The notes beneath the pieces were generated by a model that made no database searches, was not told where the DNA came from, and was given only the letters and a program-made list of their open reading frames with translations. From Flavobacteriaceae bacterium UBA6231 (lineage in GTDB: Bacteria > Bacteroidota > Bacteroidia > Flavobacteriales > Flavobacteriaceae), in contig DJWL01000201.1 of assembly GCA_002441545.1 (NCBI GenBank), positions 78,331-110,757 of the forward strand: a DNA stretch of 32,427 bases, read 5' to 3'. Shown one piece after another: positions 1-7,538 of the stretch (positions are counted from its first letter, which is position 1; each line of letters begins with the position of its first letter). The translations under genes and the position numbers were made by a program.

Positions 1-25
1 GTCTCTTAGTTTTGGAGACTAATCC

Positions 26-1228
26 TTAATTAAATACTATAATATCAGAATTCTGTAAATTAAGATTGTTTTGGCGGTTTAAATATTCCTTCGGTGCCAG
101 TTTGGTCAGTTTTTTAAAAGAGGTGAAAAACAAATTATATGAACTGAAACCTACTTTACTAGATAACCCTTCCAAAGTTAAGGTGTTTAAATATCCTTCA
201 TCTATAAGTTTTAGAGCATCTTTTATTTTACAGTAATTTTTGTATTCCTCAAAAGTAACTATTGCGTGATATTTAAAGATATAGTATATATGACATTTAG
301 GTATATTTATTTCTTTCGCAAAATCAGGAAATGAAAATTTAGTATTTCTAAAAGGATGTTCTTTATTTACAAAATTTTCAATATCAGATATGTATGGCAG
401 TACTCTTTTCTCTATATTATCACATACCTTAGTGTCCTTAAGATTTGAAGCATGTATTGAATTAAATATCCAGACATGATCATTAATGCTAATTTGGTTT
501 AGAGTTTCTATGTCCCTTCTTTTCAGATCCGGATAACCATATAAAATTTCTGGATGAATCAAAATTTTACCATAAATGAGAAACCAAGGTATGACAACCA
601 GGAAAGAATAGTTTTGTGCTCTTAATAATTCACCCGAAATTTTTTCAGAATAGATTGAATATAAAATTCGTAAAAATAAAAATGAGGAAATAGTAAAAAT
701 AAATAGTGTCCAATTTTTGATAAGAAGATAATGTCTTTTTTCAACAAATTTGTTTACATCCAATCTCCATAAGCCGTTATAAAGAACATTACAAGATTGG
801 ATCATATAGACTAATACGAATACATTCAAGCTTATAAACCGTATATTTTCAATGGACTGGTTCTTTAAAATCGGGAAATATTCTTGAACTAAATTCAAAA
901 CTAAATTCGAAATTGGATATAAAAAATGGATTAAATCTTTTTTATAAACACGTTCATAATCTTTGGTTAAAGATTTAAAGTACAGATATAAAGACGGCAC
1001 TACAATTAGGTATATTGGTGAAATGTACCTTGAAGTGAGTATTGAGTTAGTATTTATAATTTCAAATAAGCCAATGGAGACGCTCCTAATAGAGCATAGA
1101 ATAAAAATTATCACCAAGTAAATGTTTACAAAAATATTAGACCTATATGAAAATAGCATGAGTGATATTACAAATAAGCCAATGATACCAACCAAAATTA
1201 AGGTCGAGTTCACAAAAAAATGGGGCAT
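26..1228 (-). CDS. Membrane-anchored AraC-family transcriptional regulator
   Basis: A 400-residue protein in two parts. Roughly the first 230 residues hold about six or seven hydrophobic helices, starting immediately at the N-terminus. The last ~100 residues form an AraC-type double helix-turn-helix, with the second HTH seen as SSKVGFSSYNLFFTSFKKLT followed by a P-x-E-Y motif. This layout (multi-TM sensor plus cytoplasmic AraC DNA-binding domain) is common in Flavobacteriia, where the membrane part is thought to sense a signal at the envelope; ligand and targets are unknown. The gene stands alone: the upstream side is a 1.5-kb gene-poor region and the downstream neighbour lies outside the window. 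The ATG at 1228 is the natural start because the first TM segment begins within a few residues. Family assignment is firm, the role is not. Confidence 0.85.
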   Translation of the reverse strand: MPHFFVNSTLILVGIIGLFVISLMLFSYRSNIFVNIYLVIIFILCSIRSVSIGLFEIINTNSILTSRYISPIYLIVVPSLYLYFKSLTKDYERVYKKDLIHFLYPISNLVLNLVQEYFPILKNQSIENIRFISLNVFVLVYMIQSCNVLYNGLWRLDVNKFVEKRHYLLIKNWTLFIFTISSFLFLRILYSIYSEKISGELLRAQNYSFLVVIPWFLIYGKILIHPEILYGYPDLKRRDIETLNQISINDHVWIFNSIHASNLKDTKVCDNIEKRVLPYISDIENFVNKEHPFRNTKFSFPDFAKEINIPKCHIYYIFKYHAIVTFEEYKNYCKIKDALKLIDEGYLNTLTLEGLSSKVGFSSYNLFFTSFKKLTKLAPKEYLNRQNNLNLQNSDIIVFN

Positions 1229-1336
1229 GTTATTTTTATTTTGTTAAGAAAACTGATTAAATAGGCCGTTTAAATTTACTAAAATAACCAAAACAGGCTA
1301 AGAATAATTACTATTTTTTTTTAGTTCTTACTGTTT

Positions 1337-1370
1337 GATGACAAACTCCTCTAAGGGACTGTCATCTTTT
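1337..1370 (+). terminator. Possible orphan intrinsic terminator
   Basis: GATGACA at 1337-1343 pairs with TGTCATC at 1360-1366. A smaller inner CCT/AGG pairing is possible, and a T-rich stretch follows. No coding gene ends just upstream on the plus strand, so it is either a relic or the end of a small untranslated transcript. Confidence 0.4.
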
Positions 1371-1501
1371 GGTTTTTTATAGGTTTTTTAAGTGTATCAG
1401 CACTTTTTTTCAGTAAAAAAATGAAATCATCCTTTAAGTTTCCCAAAAACATTGCACAGTATTAGCTCGATAGATGTTGGGGCATTTAATGGGCAATACA
1501 T

Positions 1502-1618
1502 ATGATAAAAACGGTTTTTGATTTAAAACTATATTGGATTTTCTTAATATTTTTTATATGGATATTTGATAAAGTTTGTCTCTTTATGTCAATAAAAACA
1601 AATAAATTTTGTTTTTAA
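1502..1618 (+). CDS. Possible 38-residue hydrophobic small protein
   Basis: A short ORF starting with ATG and coding 38 residues. Residues ~10-24 (LYWIFLIFFIWIFDK) could span a membrane, and the tail is basic. I recognise no family. In DNA this rich in A and T, a short Phe/Ile-rich ORF can easily arise by chance, and there is no clear promoter, so this is only a candidate. Confidence 0.15.
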   Translation: MIKTVFDLKLYWIFLIFFIWIFDKVCLFMSIKTNKFCF

Positions 1619-1720
1619 ATAGCTCTTTTTGACTTTAGTGTACTATTCGGTGAATTCTCTGAGTATAAATATATAGAAACCTGTAAAACAGTGTTTTATA
1701 AAAATAAAGATAGTTCTGTC

Positions 1721-1828
1721 ATGACGACAGTTTTAATTATTGTATGCTTACTTTTATCTACTCTATGTGGTTCACCATGTTTACTCTATCTAAATAAGCT
1801 TAATTCGACATTTAAATTTAATACTTAG
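1721..1828 (+). CDS. Possible 35-residue hydrophobic small protein
   Basis: A 35-codon ORF whose first ~24 residues (MTTVLIIVCLLLSTLCGSPC and on) look like a signal peptide or single membrane segment with three cysteines, followed by a short polar tail. It could be the truncated front of a lost exported protein or a chance ORF. No family is recognised. Confidence 0.15.
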   Translation: MTTVLIIVCLLLSTLCGSPCLLYLNKLNSTFKFNT

Positions 1829-1870
1829 CACAAAAAATAGAATTTTTTAAGATTGTTTTTTTATTTGATA

Positions 1871-1878
1871 TATATTTG
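1871..1878 (+). promoter_or_regulatory. Bacteroidetes -7 promoter motif (TAnnTTTG)
   Basis: TATATTTG matches the Bacteroidetes sigma-A -7 consensus. A TTG lies at 1853-1855, a slightly short spacing for a -33 element. Transcription from here would run through the tRNA-like fragment to the terminator at 2020-2050, a transcript of about 160 nt. Confidence 0.35.
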
Positions 1879-1990
1879 TTTTAGACGATATATTAAAAAG
1901 AAACATTGAGTATTATATCGAATTCACAATTCGTCAACATAAAACATAGAATTTAACATAGACCCTATAAATATTAGGATAAAATAGTAA

Positions 1991-2015
1991 GGTTTGAATC
2001 CAGTCGAGGTCACCA
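1991..2015 (+). pseudogene. tRNA 3'-end remnant (T-loop, acceptor 3' strand, CCA)
   Basis: The string from 1991 begins GGTTTGAATCC, a T-arm-like core (consensus GGTTCRANTCC), continues with a 7-nt stretch CGAGGTC in the acceptor 3'-strand position, then A and CCA at 2013-2015. A terminator follows at once, as is usual behind tRNA genes. The 5' half of the T-stem does not pair beyond two GC pairs, and no matching acceptor 5' strand (GACCTCG) or cloverleaf is found in the preceding ~90 nt. I read it as the 3' end of a tRNA left by recombination or integration, not a working tRNA. Confidence 0.5.
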
Positions 2016-2019
2016 CTAC

Positions 2020-2050
2020 AAAACCCCATTAATGTTGGGGTTTTTGTTTT
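2020..2050 (+). terminator. Intrinsic terminator behind tRNA remnant
   Basis: AAAACCCCA (2020-2028) pairs with TTGGGG plus T's (2036-2044) around a 7-nt loop, and the T-run continues to 2050. This A-tract/CCCC...GGGG/T-tract form is typical of flavobacterial terminators. Confidence 0.8.
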
Positions 2051-2518
2051 TATTTCTATGTCACAAAAAGCAATTGAAAATAATTTTTAAGATGAGTTAA
2101 TTGCTTGGTGGTAATTTTTAGATCATTTATTGTTTTAGATACTACAAAAGAACTTTCAAAAATAACTGTAGAAAAATTAACTAAAGAAACTATATCAACT
2201 ATTGTTGCCGCTTCATAATCTTTCAAAAAAATTATCAAGTAATTGCTCAAATGTTTTCCTCCATGACAAAATAGACGTAAAAATAAAGCTCATAATTTCT
2301 TAACTAAAACTGTTAGGTTCATTAATATAGGAGAGCATACAAACAACTTTGTTGATTTACCATTAATAGACATGTTTCTAAAGTCCTAAAAACTATCAAA
2401 TAGAAACTGGTTTTCAAGAAGGTACATCTTTTGTTTAGAGAAGCTAGTAGACCAAAATCAAATAATTAAAAAATAATTGTAACAATCATAAAACGTGATC
2501 GTCCTTAAAAATAAATAT

Positions 2519-2655
2519 AATGAAAACAATATTCTTAAAATGTAGGTACAACCGTTTGTGTGATTAGATTAGTATTCTTGTCATGTAATAATGATGATAA
2601 CAATATTGAATCATCAAAACGTTATTTCAGATTAAATAGTAGCCCTAAGTAATCA
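2519..2655 (+). pseudogene. Decayed lipoprotein gene (N-terminal relic)
   Basis: ATG-AAA-ACA-ATA-TTC-TTA-AAA opens a lipoprotein-like signal peptide. After a one-base shift near 2540 the neighbouring frame reads ...VCVIRLVFLSCNNDDNN..., a classic Bacteroidetes lipobox (LVFLSC) followed by an N/D-rich linker. The shifted frame then stops after about 20 more residues. A signal peptide split over two frames followed by an early stop is best explained as a broken lipoprotein gene. The lost domain cannot be identified. Confidence 0.5.
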
Positions 2656-2759
2656 TGGTAATTGGCAAAATAATACATCGTTTGTTGCCATTTAATGTAT
2701 AAAGGGTATCAATGGAAAAAACAAAAGCTAAGTATTGAATCAAAAAATAAAATTAAAAA

Positions 2760-3716
2760 ATGAAAAATCAAATTATATACTTATTCTTTGCCTTGAGCTT
2801 CTTAAGCTGTAAAAATGAAAAACTTGATAATCAAGTTAAATCACTTAAACAGCAGACCTGTTTAAAACTTGGGTATAAGAATAATAAGATTGCTCCAATA
2901 TGGATAGATGCTTTAAAAACAAGACAAAAAAAAGAATATTTAGATTCAATAAAACAGATTACAAGACCATTATCTAAAGAGGAAAATAACTGGGTAAAGC
3001 TTATTGAAAGTCGTCTAAATTATTGGAGCAGTATTAAAGATTCTATTAAAGTACCATTTAGTGATGTTTTCATTAATGATACAACTTTTGTGCTTCTTGG
3101 TTATACTGGTTATGATGACGGTTTTTCATATAAAGATAAAACTGTTTGCTTCGATGTAACTGCTTTGAACAGAGAATATGGTTCTGCACTGGATTCTATT
3201 AATACAAATAGAATGGATAGACTTTTTGCTCATGAATACACCCATTTATTATCAAAATCTTGGGCAAAAAAAAATCACTTAAAACTTTCAACCTATCAAG
3301 ACGACATTTTATGGGAGTGCATATATGAAGGGTTTGGTATGTATAGATCAATGTCAAGAAAATGGTTTCCTGTCGATGGTAATCTGTCGGATGTTTCATT
3401 TAAAACTTTTGAGACCTTATATCCGATTTTTGTAGAACGTTTAATAACAATCGATACCTTAAAAAACCCATCAGAGAGTGACAAAATTAAATATCACAAA
3501 AACCTTTCCCGTGGCTCAATGAAACAAAAATGGGGAGCTTTGCCAATTGGTGTTTGGCTTGCCATGGAATCGAAAGGTGATGATAGTAAGCTAAATGAAT
3601 GGGTAAATAAAGGACCAGATGCGGTTATCCTTCTTGCTCAAAAATATTTAACAGGTGAATCTAAAATTACGTTTGAAAAGCACTTTAATCTTAAAAAAGA
3701 AAAAACAAATTATTAA
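2760..3716 (+). CDS. Putative zinc metalloprotease-like lipoprotein (HEYTH)
   Basis: A 318-residue protein with a lipobox (LSFLSC, Cys17), so probably anchored to a membrane after Sec export. The sequence LFAHEYTHLL puts an HExxH zinc motif at residues 158-162, and YEGFG with Glu190 lies 28 residues downstream, a plausible third zinc ligand as in gluzincin-type or DUF2268-like proteases. Cysteines 34 and 130 might form a disulfide. The start is fixed by the signal peptide. The next gene, after a 182-bp gap on the same strand, encodes a second exported protein with HEYIH, so the two may act together. Substrate unknown. The zinc site is inferred from motif only; the fold and activity are not shown by sequence. 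Confidence 0.65.
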   Translation: MKNQIIYLFFALSFLSCKNEKLDNQVKSLKQQTCLKLGYKNNKIAPIWIDALKTRQKKEYLDSIKQITRPLSKEENNWVKLIESRLNYWSSIKDSIKVPFSDVFINDTTFVLLGYTGYDDGFSYKDKTVCFDVTALNREYGSALDSINTNRMDRLFAHEYTHLLSKSWAKKNHLKLSTYQDDILWECIYEGFGMYRSMSRKWFPVDGNLSDVSFKTFETLYPIFVERLITIDTLKNPSESDKIKYHKNLSRGSMKQKWGALPIGVWLAMESKGDDSKLNEWVNKGPDAVILLAQKYLTGESKITFEKHFNLKKEKTNY

Positions 3717-3898
3717 ACTAAGAGAATATTGTATTACCAGCTTTAAATGCTAGGCTTGTTTACTCCGCCAAGTATTAGGAAAACTGGAAAAAGCAATAGG
3801 TTCTTTGTATACAGATATTAATAGTTCAAATTATGACTTTTTTAGCCAAAAGTGATATTGCTATTGAGGCTGTTTTGAACAAAATGTTATTAGAAATC

Positions 3899-5587
3899 AT
3901 GAAAAAAGTATATTTATTATTAGCAATCTTATTTGCCTCAAATAGTATTATTAAAGCCCAACCAAGCAGTAAACAAAAACTAGAGAAACCCACAATTGCA
4001 TTACTTGGTACATTTCATTTTGCAGGATCTTCGGATGCGATGTCATTAAAAACTGATGACCTAACCTCTCCAAAAAGGCAAAATGAAATTAAAGACTTGG
4101 TTGAAGCTTTGGCAGAATACAAACCAACCAAAGTTGTTCTTGAATACCCATACGGCGCTACTGGACTCGATTCTATTTATCAGCTGTATTTAAAGGGTTC
4201 TCATAACTTAACAATTAATGAAAGACAACAAATAGGTTTCAGGTTGGCTAAAAAAATGGGGCATAAACACATATTTGTTGCCGACCATCATTTAGACCTT
4301 CCATTTGATACCCTTATTAATTTTCTTCAAAAGGAAAAACAAATGAATTTGTTTGAAAACATGATGTCAGATATGAAAACCCAAGTAATGGACGTTTTGC
4401 AAAAAGCTTATGATAACATGACAATTAAAGAATTTTTTGTCATGTTAAATAACGAAAAATATGATGCCCTAAATAGAAACGTATATTTAGAGTATGTCAA
4501 CAAAATGGGTACAGATAGCAATTATTTGGGTTCAGAAGTTATTGCCAAATGGTGGGAGCGTAATTTTAAAATTATGTTCAATATTGATGCCATTACAGAA
4601 CTAGATGATCGTGTTTTGGTTTTCTTCGGACAAGGACATACGTCAATTTTAAAGGATTTCTATAAAAACAGAAATGATGTTTCATACACAAACATCAATA
4701 ATATAATTGAGAGTTCTAACAAAATTTTCACAACAGATATTGATAATTTTTGGGAAGCTTATGACAGTATTCAAACAACAAAAGAGTATTCAAAAAAAAT
4801 AGATTTGATAAACCAACTCTACCTTAACAAAGGATCCAATGGGTTAAAAGCTTTTATGAAAGCTAGAGATTATAACGATACCCTTTATGTGAAAATGATT
4901 GATATCAGACCAAAATTTTTAAACTCAATTAGACAAAACACATTATCAATTAAAAGTAAAATTAAAGAGTTAAATGATGCTATAGCATATTTAAAAAAAC
5001 TATATCCCGAATTAAAAGATGCAGAGATGTATTTTACAATTGGAGGTCTTCGCTCTGGAGGAACAGTAAAAGGAAACATGGTTTTAATTGGGGCAGAAAT
5101 TGCCACTGGTAATCCTACTACAGATGTTTCAGAGTTTAAGGGAGACTGGTTGAAAAATGTTTTCGCAAGTCAATCTCAAGACAATTTTGTGTCTTTAAAC
5201 ATTCATGAATACATCCACACTCAACAAAACGGAAGTAGTAAGCGAGTATTAAACCAAACTATTAAAGAAGGTTCTGCAGATTTTATTGCAGAGTTAGTAA
5301 TGCAAAAACCTTTGGAGAGAAACTACATGGAATATGGACGTGAAAACACAAAAAAAATCAAACAATTATTTAAAAAGGAAATGCTTTCTACTGATTTTTC
5401 TAACTGGTTATATAACGGATCTCAAAAAAAAGAAGGTTCAGATTTAGGATATTATGTTGGCTATGAAATTTGCAAAGCCTATTATAATAATTCAAAAAAT
5501 AAGTCTCAGGCAATAAAGGATATTATACAACTAAATTATAATGATGATGATGCAATTGAAGCATTTCTTAAAAAATCAAAATTTTAA
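3899..5587 (+). CDS. Exported two-domain protein: TraB/DUF5694-like domain plus HEYIH metalloprotease-like domain
   Basis: I start at the ATG at 3899 because a clear signal peptide (MKKVYLLLAILFASNSIIKA) begins there. An in-frame ATG at 3833 would add 22 polar residues before it. The mature protein is about 540 residues. The N-terminal half opens with IALLGTFHFAGSSD and continues ...LTSPKRQNEIKDLVEAL...KPTKVVLEYPYG, which resembles the DUF5694/TraB-ChaN type of families with a GTFHF strand. The C-terminal part carries NIHEYIHTQQNG (HExxH at ~436-440) and IKEGSADFIAEL with Glu ~457, a gluzincin pattern like DUF2268 predicted Zn-dependent proteases. No cofactor or substrate is known to me. The preceding gene carries the related HEYTH motif. 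No frameshift or internal stop is seen. Confidence 0.65.
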   Translation: MKKVYLLLAILFASNSIIKAQPSSKQKLEKPTIALLGTFHFAGSSDAMSLKTDDLTSPKRQNEIKDLVEALAEYKPTKVVLEYPYGATGLDSIYQLYLKGSHNLTINERQQIGFRLAKKMGHKHIFVADHHLDLPFDTLINFLQKEKQMNLFENMMSDMKTQVMDVLQKAYDNMTIKEFFVMLNNEKYDALNRNVYLEYVNKMGTDSNYLGSEVIAKWWERNFKIMFNIDAITELDDRVLVFFGQGHTSILKDFYKNRNDVSYTNINNIIESSNKIFTTDIDNFWEAYDSIQTTKEYSKKIDLINQLYLNKGSNGLKAFMKARDYNDTLYVKMIDIRPKFLNSIRQNTLSIKSKIKELNDAIAYLKKLYPELKDAEMYFTIGGLRSGGTVKGNMVLIGAEIATGNPTTDVSEFKGDWLKNVFASQSQDNFVSLNIHEYIHTQQNGSSKRVLNQTIKEGSADFIAELVMQKPLERNYMEYGRENTKKIKQLFKKEMLSTDFSNWLYNGSQKKEGSDLGYYVGYEICKAYYNNSKNKSQAIKDIIQLNYNDDDAIEAFLKKSKF

Positions 5588-5747
5588 GATTGATCAGTAC
5601 ATTACCTCATTATAGCTACTATAGATTTAAAGTGTAACTGAATTTGTTTGTTTTAAAGTTAAAAAGTTATGTAAATGATGGTTATTTTGGATTTACTTAA
5701 AAATTTGAAAATATATTAGTGATAGGTATAAAATGATTTTATTAACT

Positions 5748-5755
5748 TACTTTTG
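5748..5755 (+). promoter_or_regulatory. -7 promoter motif for the AraC gene
   Basis: TACTTTTG matches TAnnTTTG exactly and lies about 60 nt before the ATG at 5815. No convincing TTTG -33 box lies at the expected spacing. Confidence 0.5.
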
Positions 5756-5814
5756 CTACATAATTTTGACACCAAAAAAATTAAACTTTATATTTTAATA
5801 GGAACCAAAATTTT

Positions 5815-6684
5815 ATGCTTAATCTTTTTGAACATAGCATTGAAACCGATTATAGGAAACTTGATTGTGATGGAATATTGTTTGTTGAATATAAATGTAT
5901 TCCAGGTGAATCTGAGCTAGATAGTCTTTGGTCCTTAAACAGCTATTTGGTTTTTGTTACATCAGGTTATAAGACTTGGATAACACCAGAAGAAGAGGTT
6001 ACAATAACTGCTGGCCAAGCAGTGTTTTGCAAAAAAGGGGCATGTATGATGCGTCATTTTTATGAAAAGGAATTTTGTGCTTTAATAATGTTTTTTACAC
6101 AAGATTTCATTAGAGAGGTATCTCTTGAATATCAAATGACTTTAAAGAAAGACCAACAAATTGATGATTCAAATTTTCATCTTGTAAAACTAAATGTAGA
6201 CGATGGCCTAAAATTGTATTTTGAATCTGTTGGTTCATATATTTTTCAGGAAAAGGCACCGGCTGACCAGTTATTGAAATTAAAATTCAAGGAATTAATA
6301 CTTCAAGTTCTTACTAATGATTCAAATCTGAAATTAAAATCTTATTTTTTATCTATTCTTCAAGAGGGAAATAGGAGTATGGAATCTATAATAAGAAAGA
6401 ATTTGTGTTTTAATTTATCTATTGAAGATTATGCTAAACTTTGTAACAGAAGTCTTTCAGCTTTTAAAAGAGACTTTAAGCAAGAGTTTGGAAAATCACC
6501 GTTAAAATGGCTTGTAGAGGAACGCTTGAAATACGCTAAAGCCAGGCTTATTTCAATAGATGAAAGTATTGTTGAGTTAGCTTTATTTTCAGGGTTTGAA
6601 TCTACTGAACATTTTATAAGATGCTTTAAAAAGTATTATGGAGAACCTCCTTTAAGATTCAAGTCACTTCACTTTAAAAGATAA
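5815..6684 (+). CDS. AraC-family transcriptional regulator (ExsA-like N-terminus)
   Basis: A 289-residue soluble regulator. Residues ~15-100 form a cupin-like sensing region (WSLNSYLVFVTSGYKTWITP, then a GQAVFCKKGA turn) of the sort seen in ExsA-like AraC proteins. Residues ~190-285 are a complete AraC DNA-binding domain: first HTH around LSIEDYAKLCNRSLSAFKRD, then FGKSPLKWLVEERLKYAK, and second HTH around IVELALFSGFESTEHFIRCF followed by YGEPPLRF. Several cysteines (19, 28, 72, 77, 88) lie in the sensing half, so redox or metal sensing is possible but unproven. It lies just upstream of mddA on the same strand, separated by 89 bp holding a separate promoter, so it may control mddA and the decarboxylase. 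Family certain, target inferred. Confidence 0.85.
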   Translation: MLNLFEHSIETDYRKLDCDGILFVEYKCIPGESELDSLWSLNSYLVFVTSGYKTWITPEEEVTITAGQAVFCKKGACMMRHFYEKEFCALIMFFTQDFIREVSLEYQMTLKKDQQIDDSNFHLVKLNVDDGLKLYFESVGSYIFQEKAPADQLLKLKFKELILQVLTNDSNLKLKSYFLSILQEGNRSMESIIRKNLCFNLSIEDYAKLCNRSLSAFKRDFKQEFGKSPLKWLVEERLKYAKARLISIDESIVELALFSGFESTEHFIRCFKKYYGEPPLRFKSLHFKR

Positions 6685-6747
6685 TATTTCTAAAAAAATA
6701 ATCAATTTGTTGGGCTAATCCATCAATTCCTTAGTTAGGTATTTAAA

Positions 6748-6755
6748 TACTTTTG
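6748..6755 (+). promoter_or_regulatory. -7 promoter motif for mddA; decides the start codon
   Basis: TACTTTTG matches the Bacteroidetes -7 consensus. The first base of a transcript would fall near 6760, after an alternative upstream TTG codon (6753) but before the ATG at 6774. This supports ATG 6774 as the real start with a very short leader. Confidence 0.6.
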
Positions 6756-6773
6756 TCGATAAAAATTTCAAAA

Positions 6774-7526
6774 ATGAAAAAAGTATTAAGCTCAATTTAT
6801 GCTATAGTATGTTACGCTATAGGGTTTGTTTCATTATTATATTGGATTGCATCCACAGGAAACTTATTTCCGTCAATTGCAATTGATGGGATTCCCAATA
6901 TGGACACGTTTACAGCGCTCCTTAAGAATTTTGGACTTGTGGCCTTGTTCGGGATACAACATACAGTAATGGCTAGGAAAAACTTCAAGGAATGGATTAC
7001 CAAGTTTATTCCACAACATTTAGAAAGAAGCACTTATGTGTTGGCAACAGGTATAGTGTTAACCTTACTGGTATGGCAATGGGAACCTGTTGGGGGTATT
7101 ATCTGGAGTATAGATAAAGAGAATAGTTGGTATTTTATTATATATGGTTTTTATTTTTTTGGTTGGATAATTTTATTTATCAGTACATTCTTAATCAATC
7201 ATTTCGATCTCTTTGGATTACGACAAGCCTATCTAAACATTAAAAGAGAACCCTATAAAGATGTCAAGTTCAAGGTAGTTGCATTTTACAAGTATACACG
7301 ACATCCTTTGTATTTGGGTGCTATTATTGGGATTTGGTCAACTCCCCAAATGACAGTGACCCATCTTATTTATGCCCTTATGCTAACGGGCTATATATTA
7401 GTAGGGGTATATTACGAAGAAAAAGATTTAATAGCCAATTTTGGATCAGAATATCTAAAATACAAAGCAAAAACACCTAAGATAATACCAATAAGAATTG
7501 GTGTTAAAGGAAGGAAGAGAAATTAA
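6774..7526 (+). CDS. mddA: Methanethiol S-methyltransferase (MddA)
   Basis: A 250-residue integral membrane protein of the NnrU/isoprenylcysteine methyltransferase superfamily. MddA converts methanethiol to dimethyl sulfide using S-adenosylmethionine. Features that match MddA as I know it: FGIQHTVMAR (60-68), IPQHLERSTYV (79-89), LINHFDLFGLRQ (140-151), YTRHPLYLG (174-182) and GVYYEEKDLIANFGSEY (211-227), with about five hydrophobic segments and the usual length. The RHPxYxG and EE pair belong to the SAM-binding region of this superfamily. The ATG at 6774 is preferred over an upstream in-frame TTG, which lies inside the promoter. A PLP decarboxylase gene starts 12 bp after the stop, so the two are probably cotranscribed. 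Function is assigned by close family resemblance and not by assay. Confidence 0.85.
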   Translation: MKKVLSSIYAIVCYAIGFVSLLYWIASTGNLFPSIAIDGIPNMDTFTALLKNFGLVALFGIQHTVMARKNFKEWITKFIPQHLERSTYVLATGIVLTLLVWQWEPVGGIIWSIDKENSWYFIIYGFYFFGWIILFISTFLINHFDLFGLRQAYLNIKREPYKDVKFKVVAFYKYTRHPLYLGAIIGIWSTPQMTVTHLIYALMLTGYILVGVYYEEKDLIANFGSEYLKYKAKTPKIIPIRIGVKGRKRN

Positions 7527-7538
7527 TAACCGTTTGTC

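Larger units (their letters stand above)
1229..2759. other. Gene-poor region with relics
   Basis: About 1.5 kb without an intact recognisable gene. It contains an orphan hairpin (1337-1370), two tiny hydrophobic ORFs (1502-1618 and 1721-1828), a -7-like motif (1871-1878), a tRNA 3'-end-like fragment followed by an intrinsic terminator (1991-2050), and a frameshifted lipoprotein relic (2519-2655). The stretch 2262-2480 has a short open run around 2310-2390 that could be further debris, but I do not recognise it. The overall picture is decayed DNA. Confidence 0.7.

Noticed and set aside
2056..2250. Minus-strand ORF of 64 codons
   Set aside because: Overlaps the tRNA-remnant/terminator region, has no recognisable family, start context or signal, and lies in decayed AT-rich DNA.
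3833..3898. 22-residue N-terminal extension of the two-domain metalloprotease-like protein
   Set aside because: It would bury a clear signal peptide that begins at ATG 3899.
6753..6773. TTG start for mddA
   Set aside because: The TTG lies within the TAnnTTTG promoter motif; ATG 6774 fits the family N-terminus.
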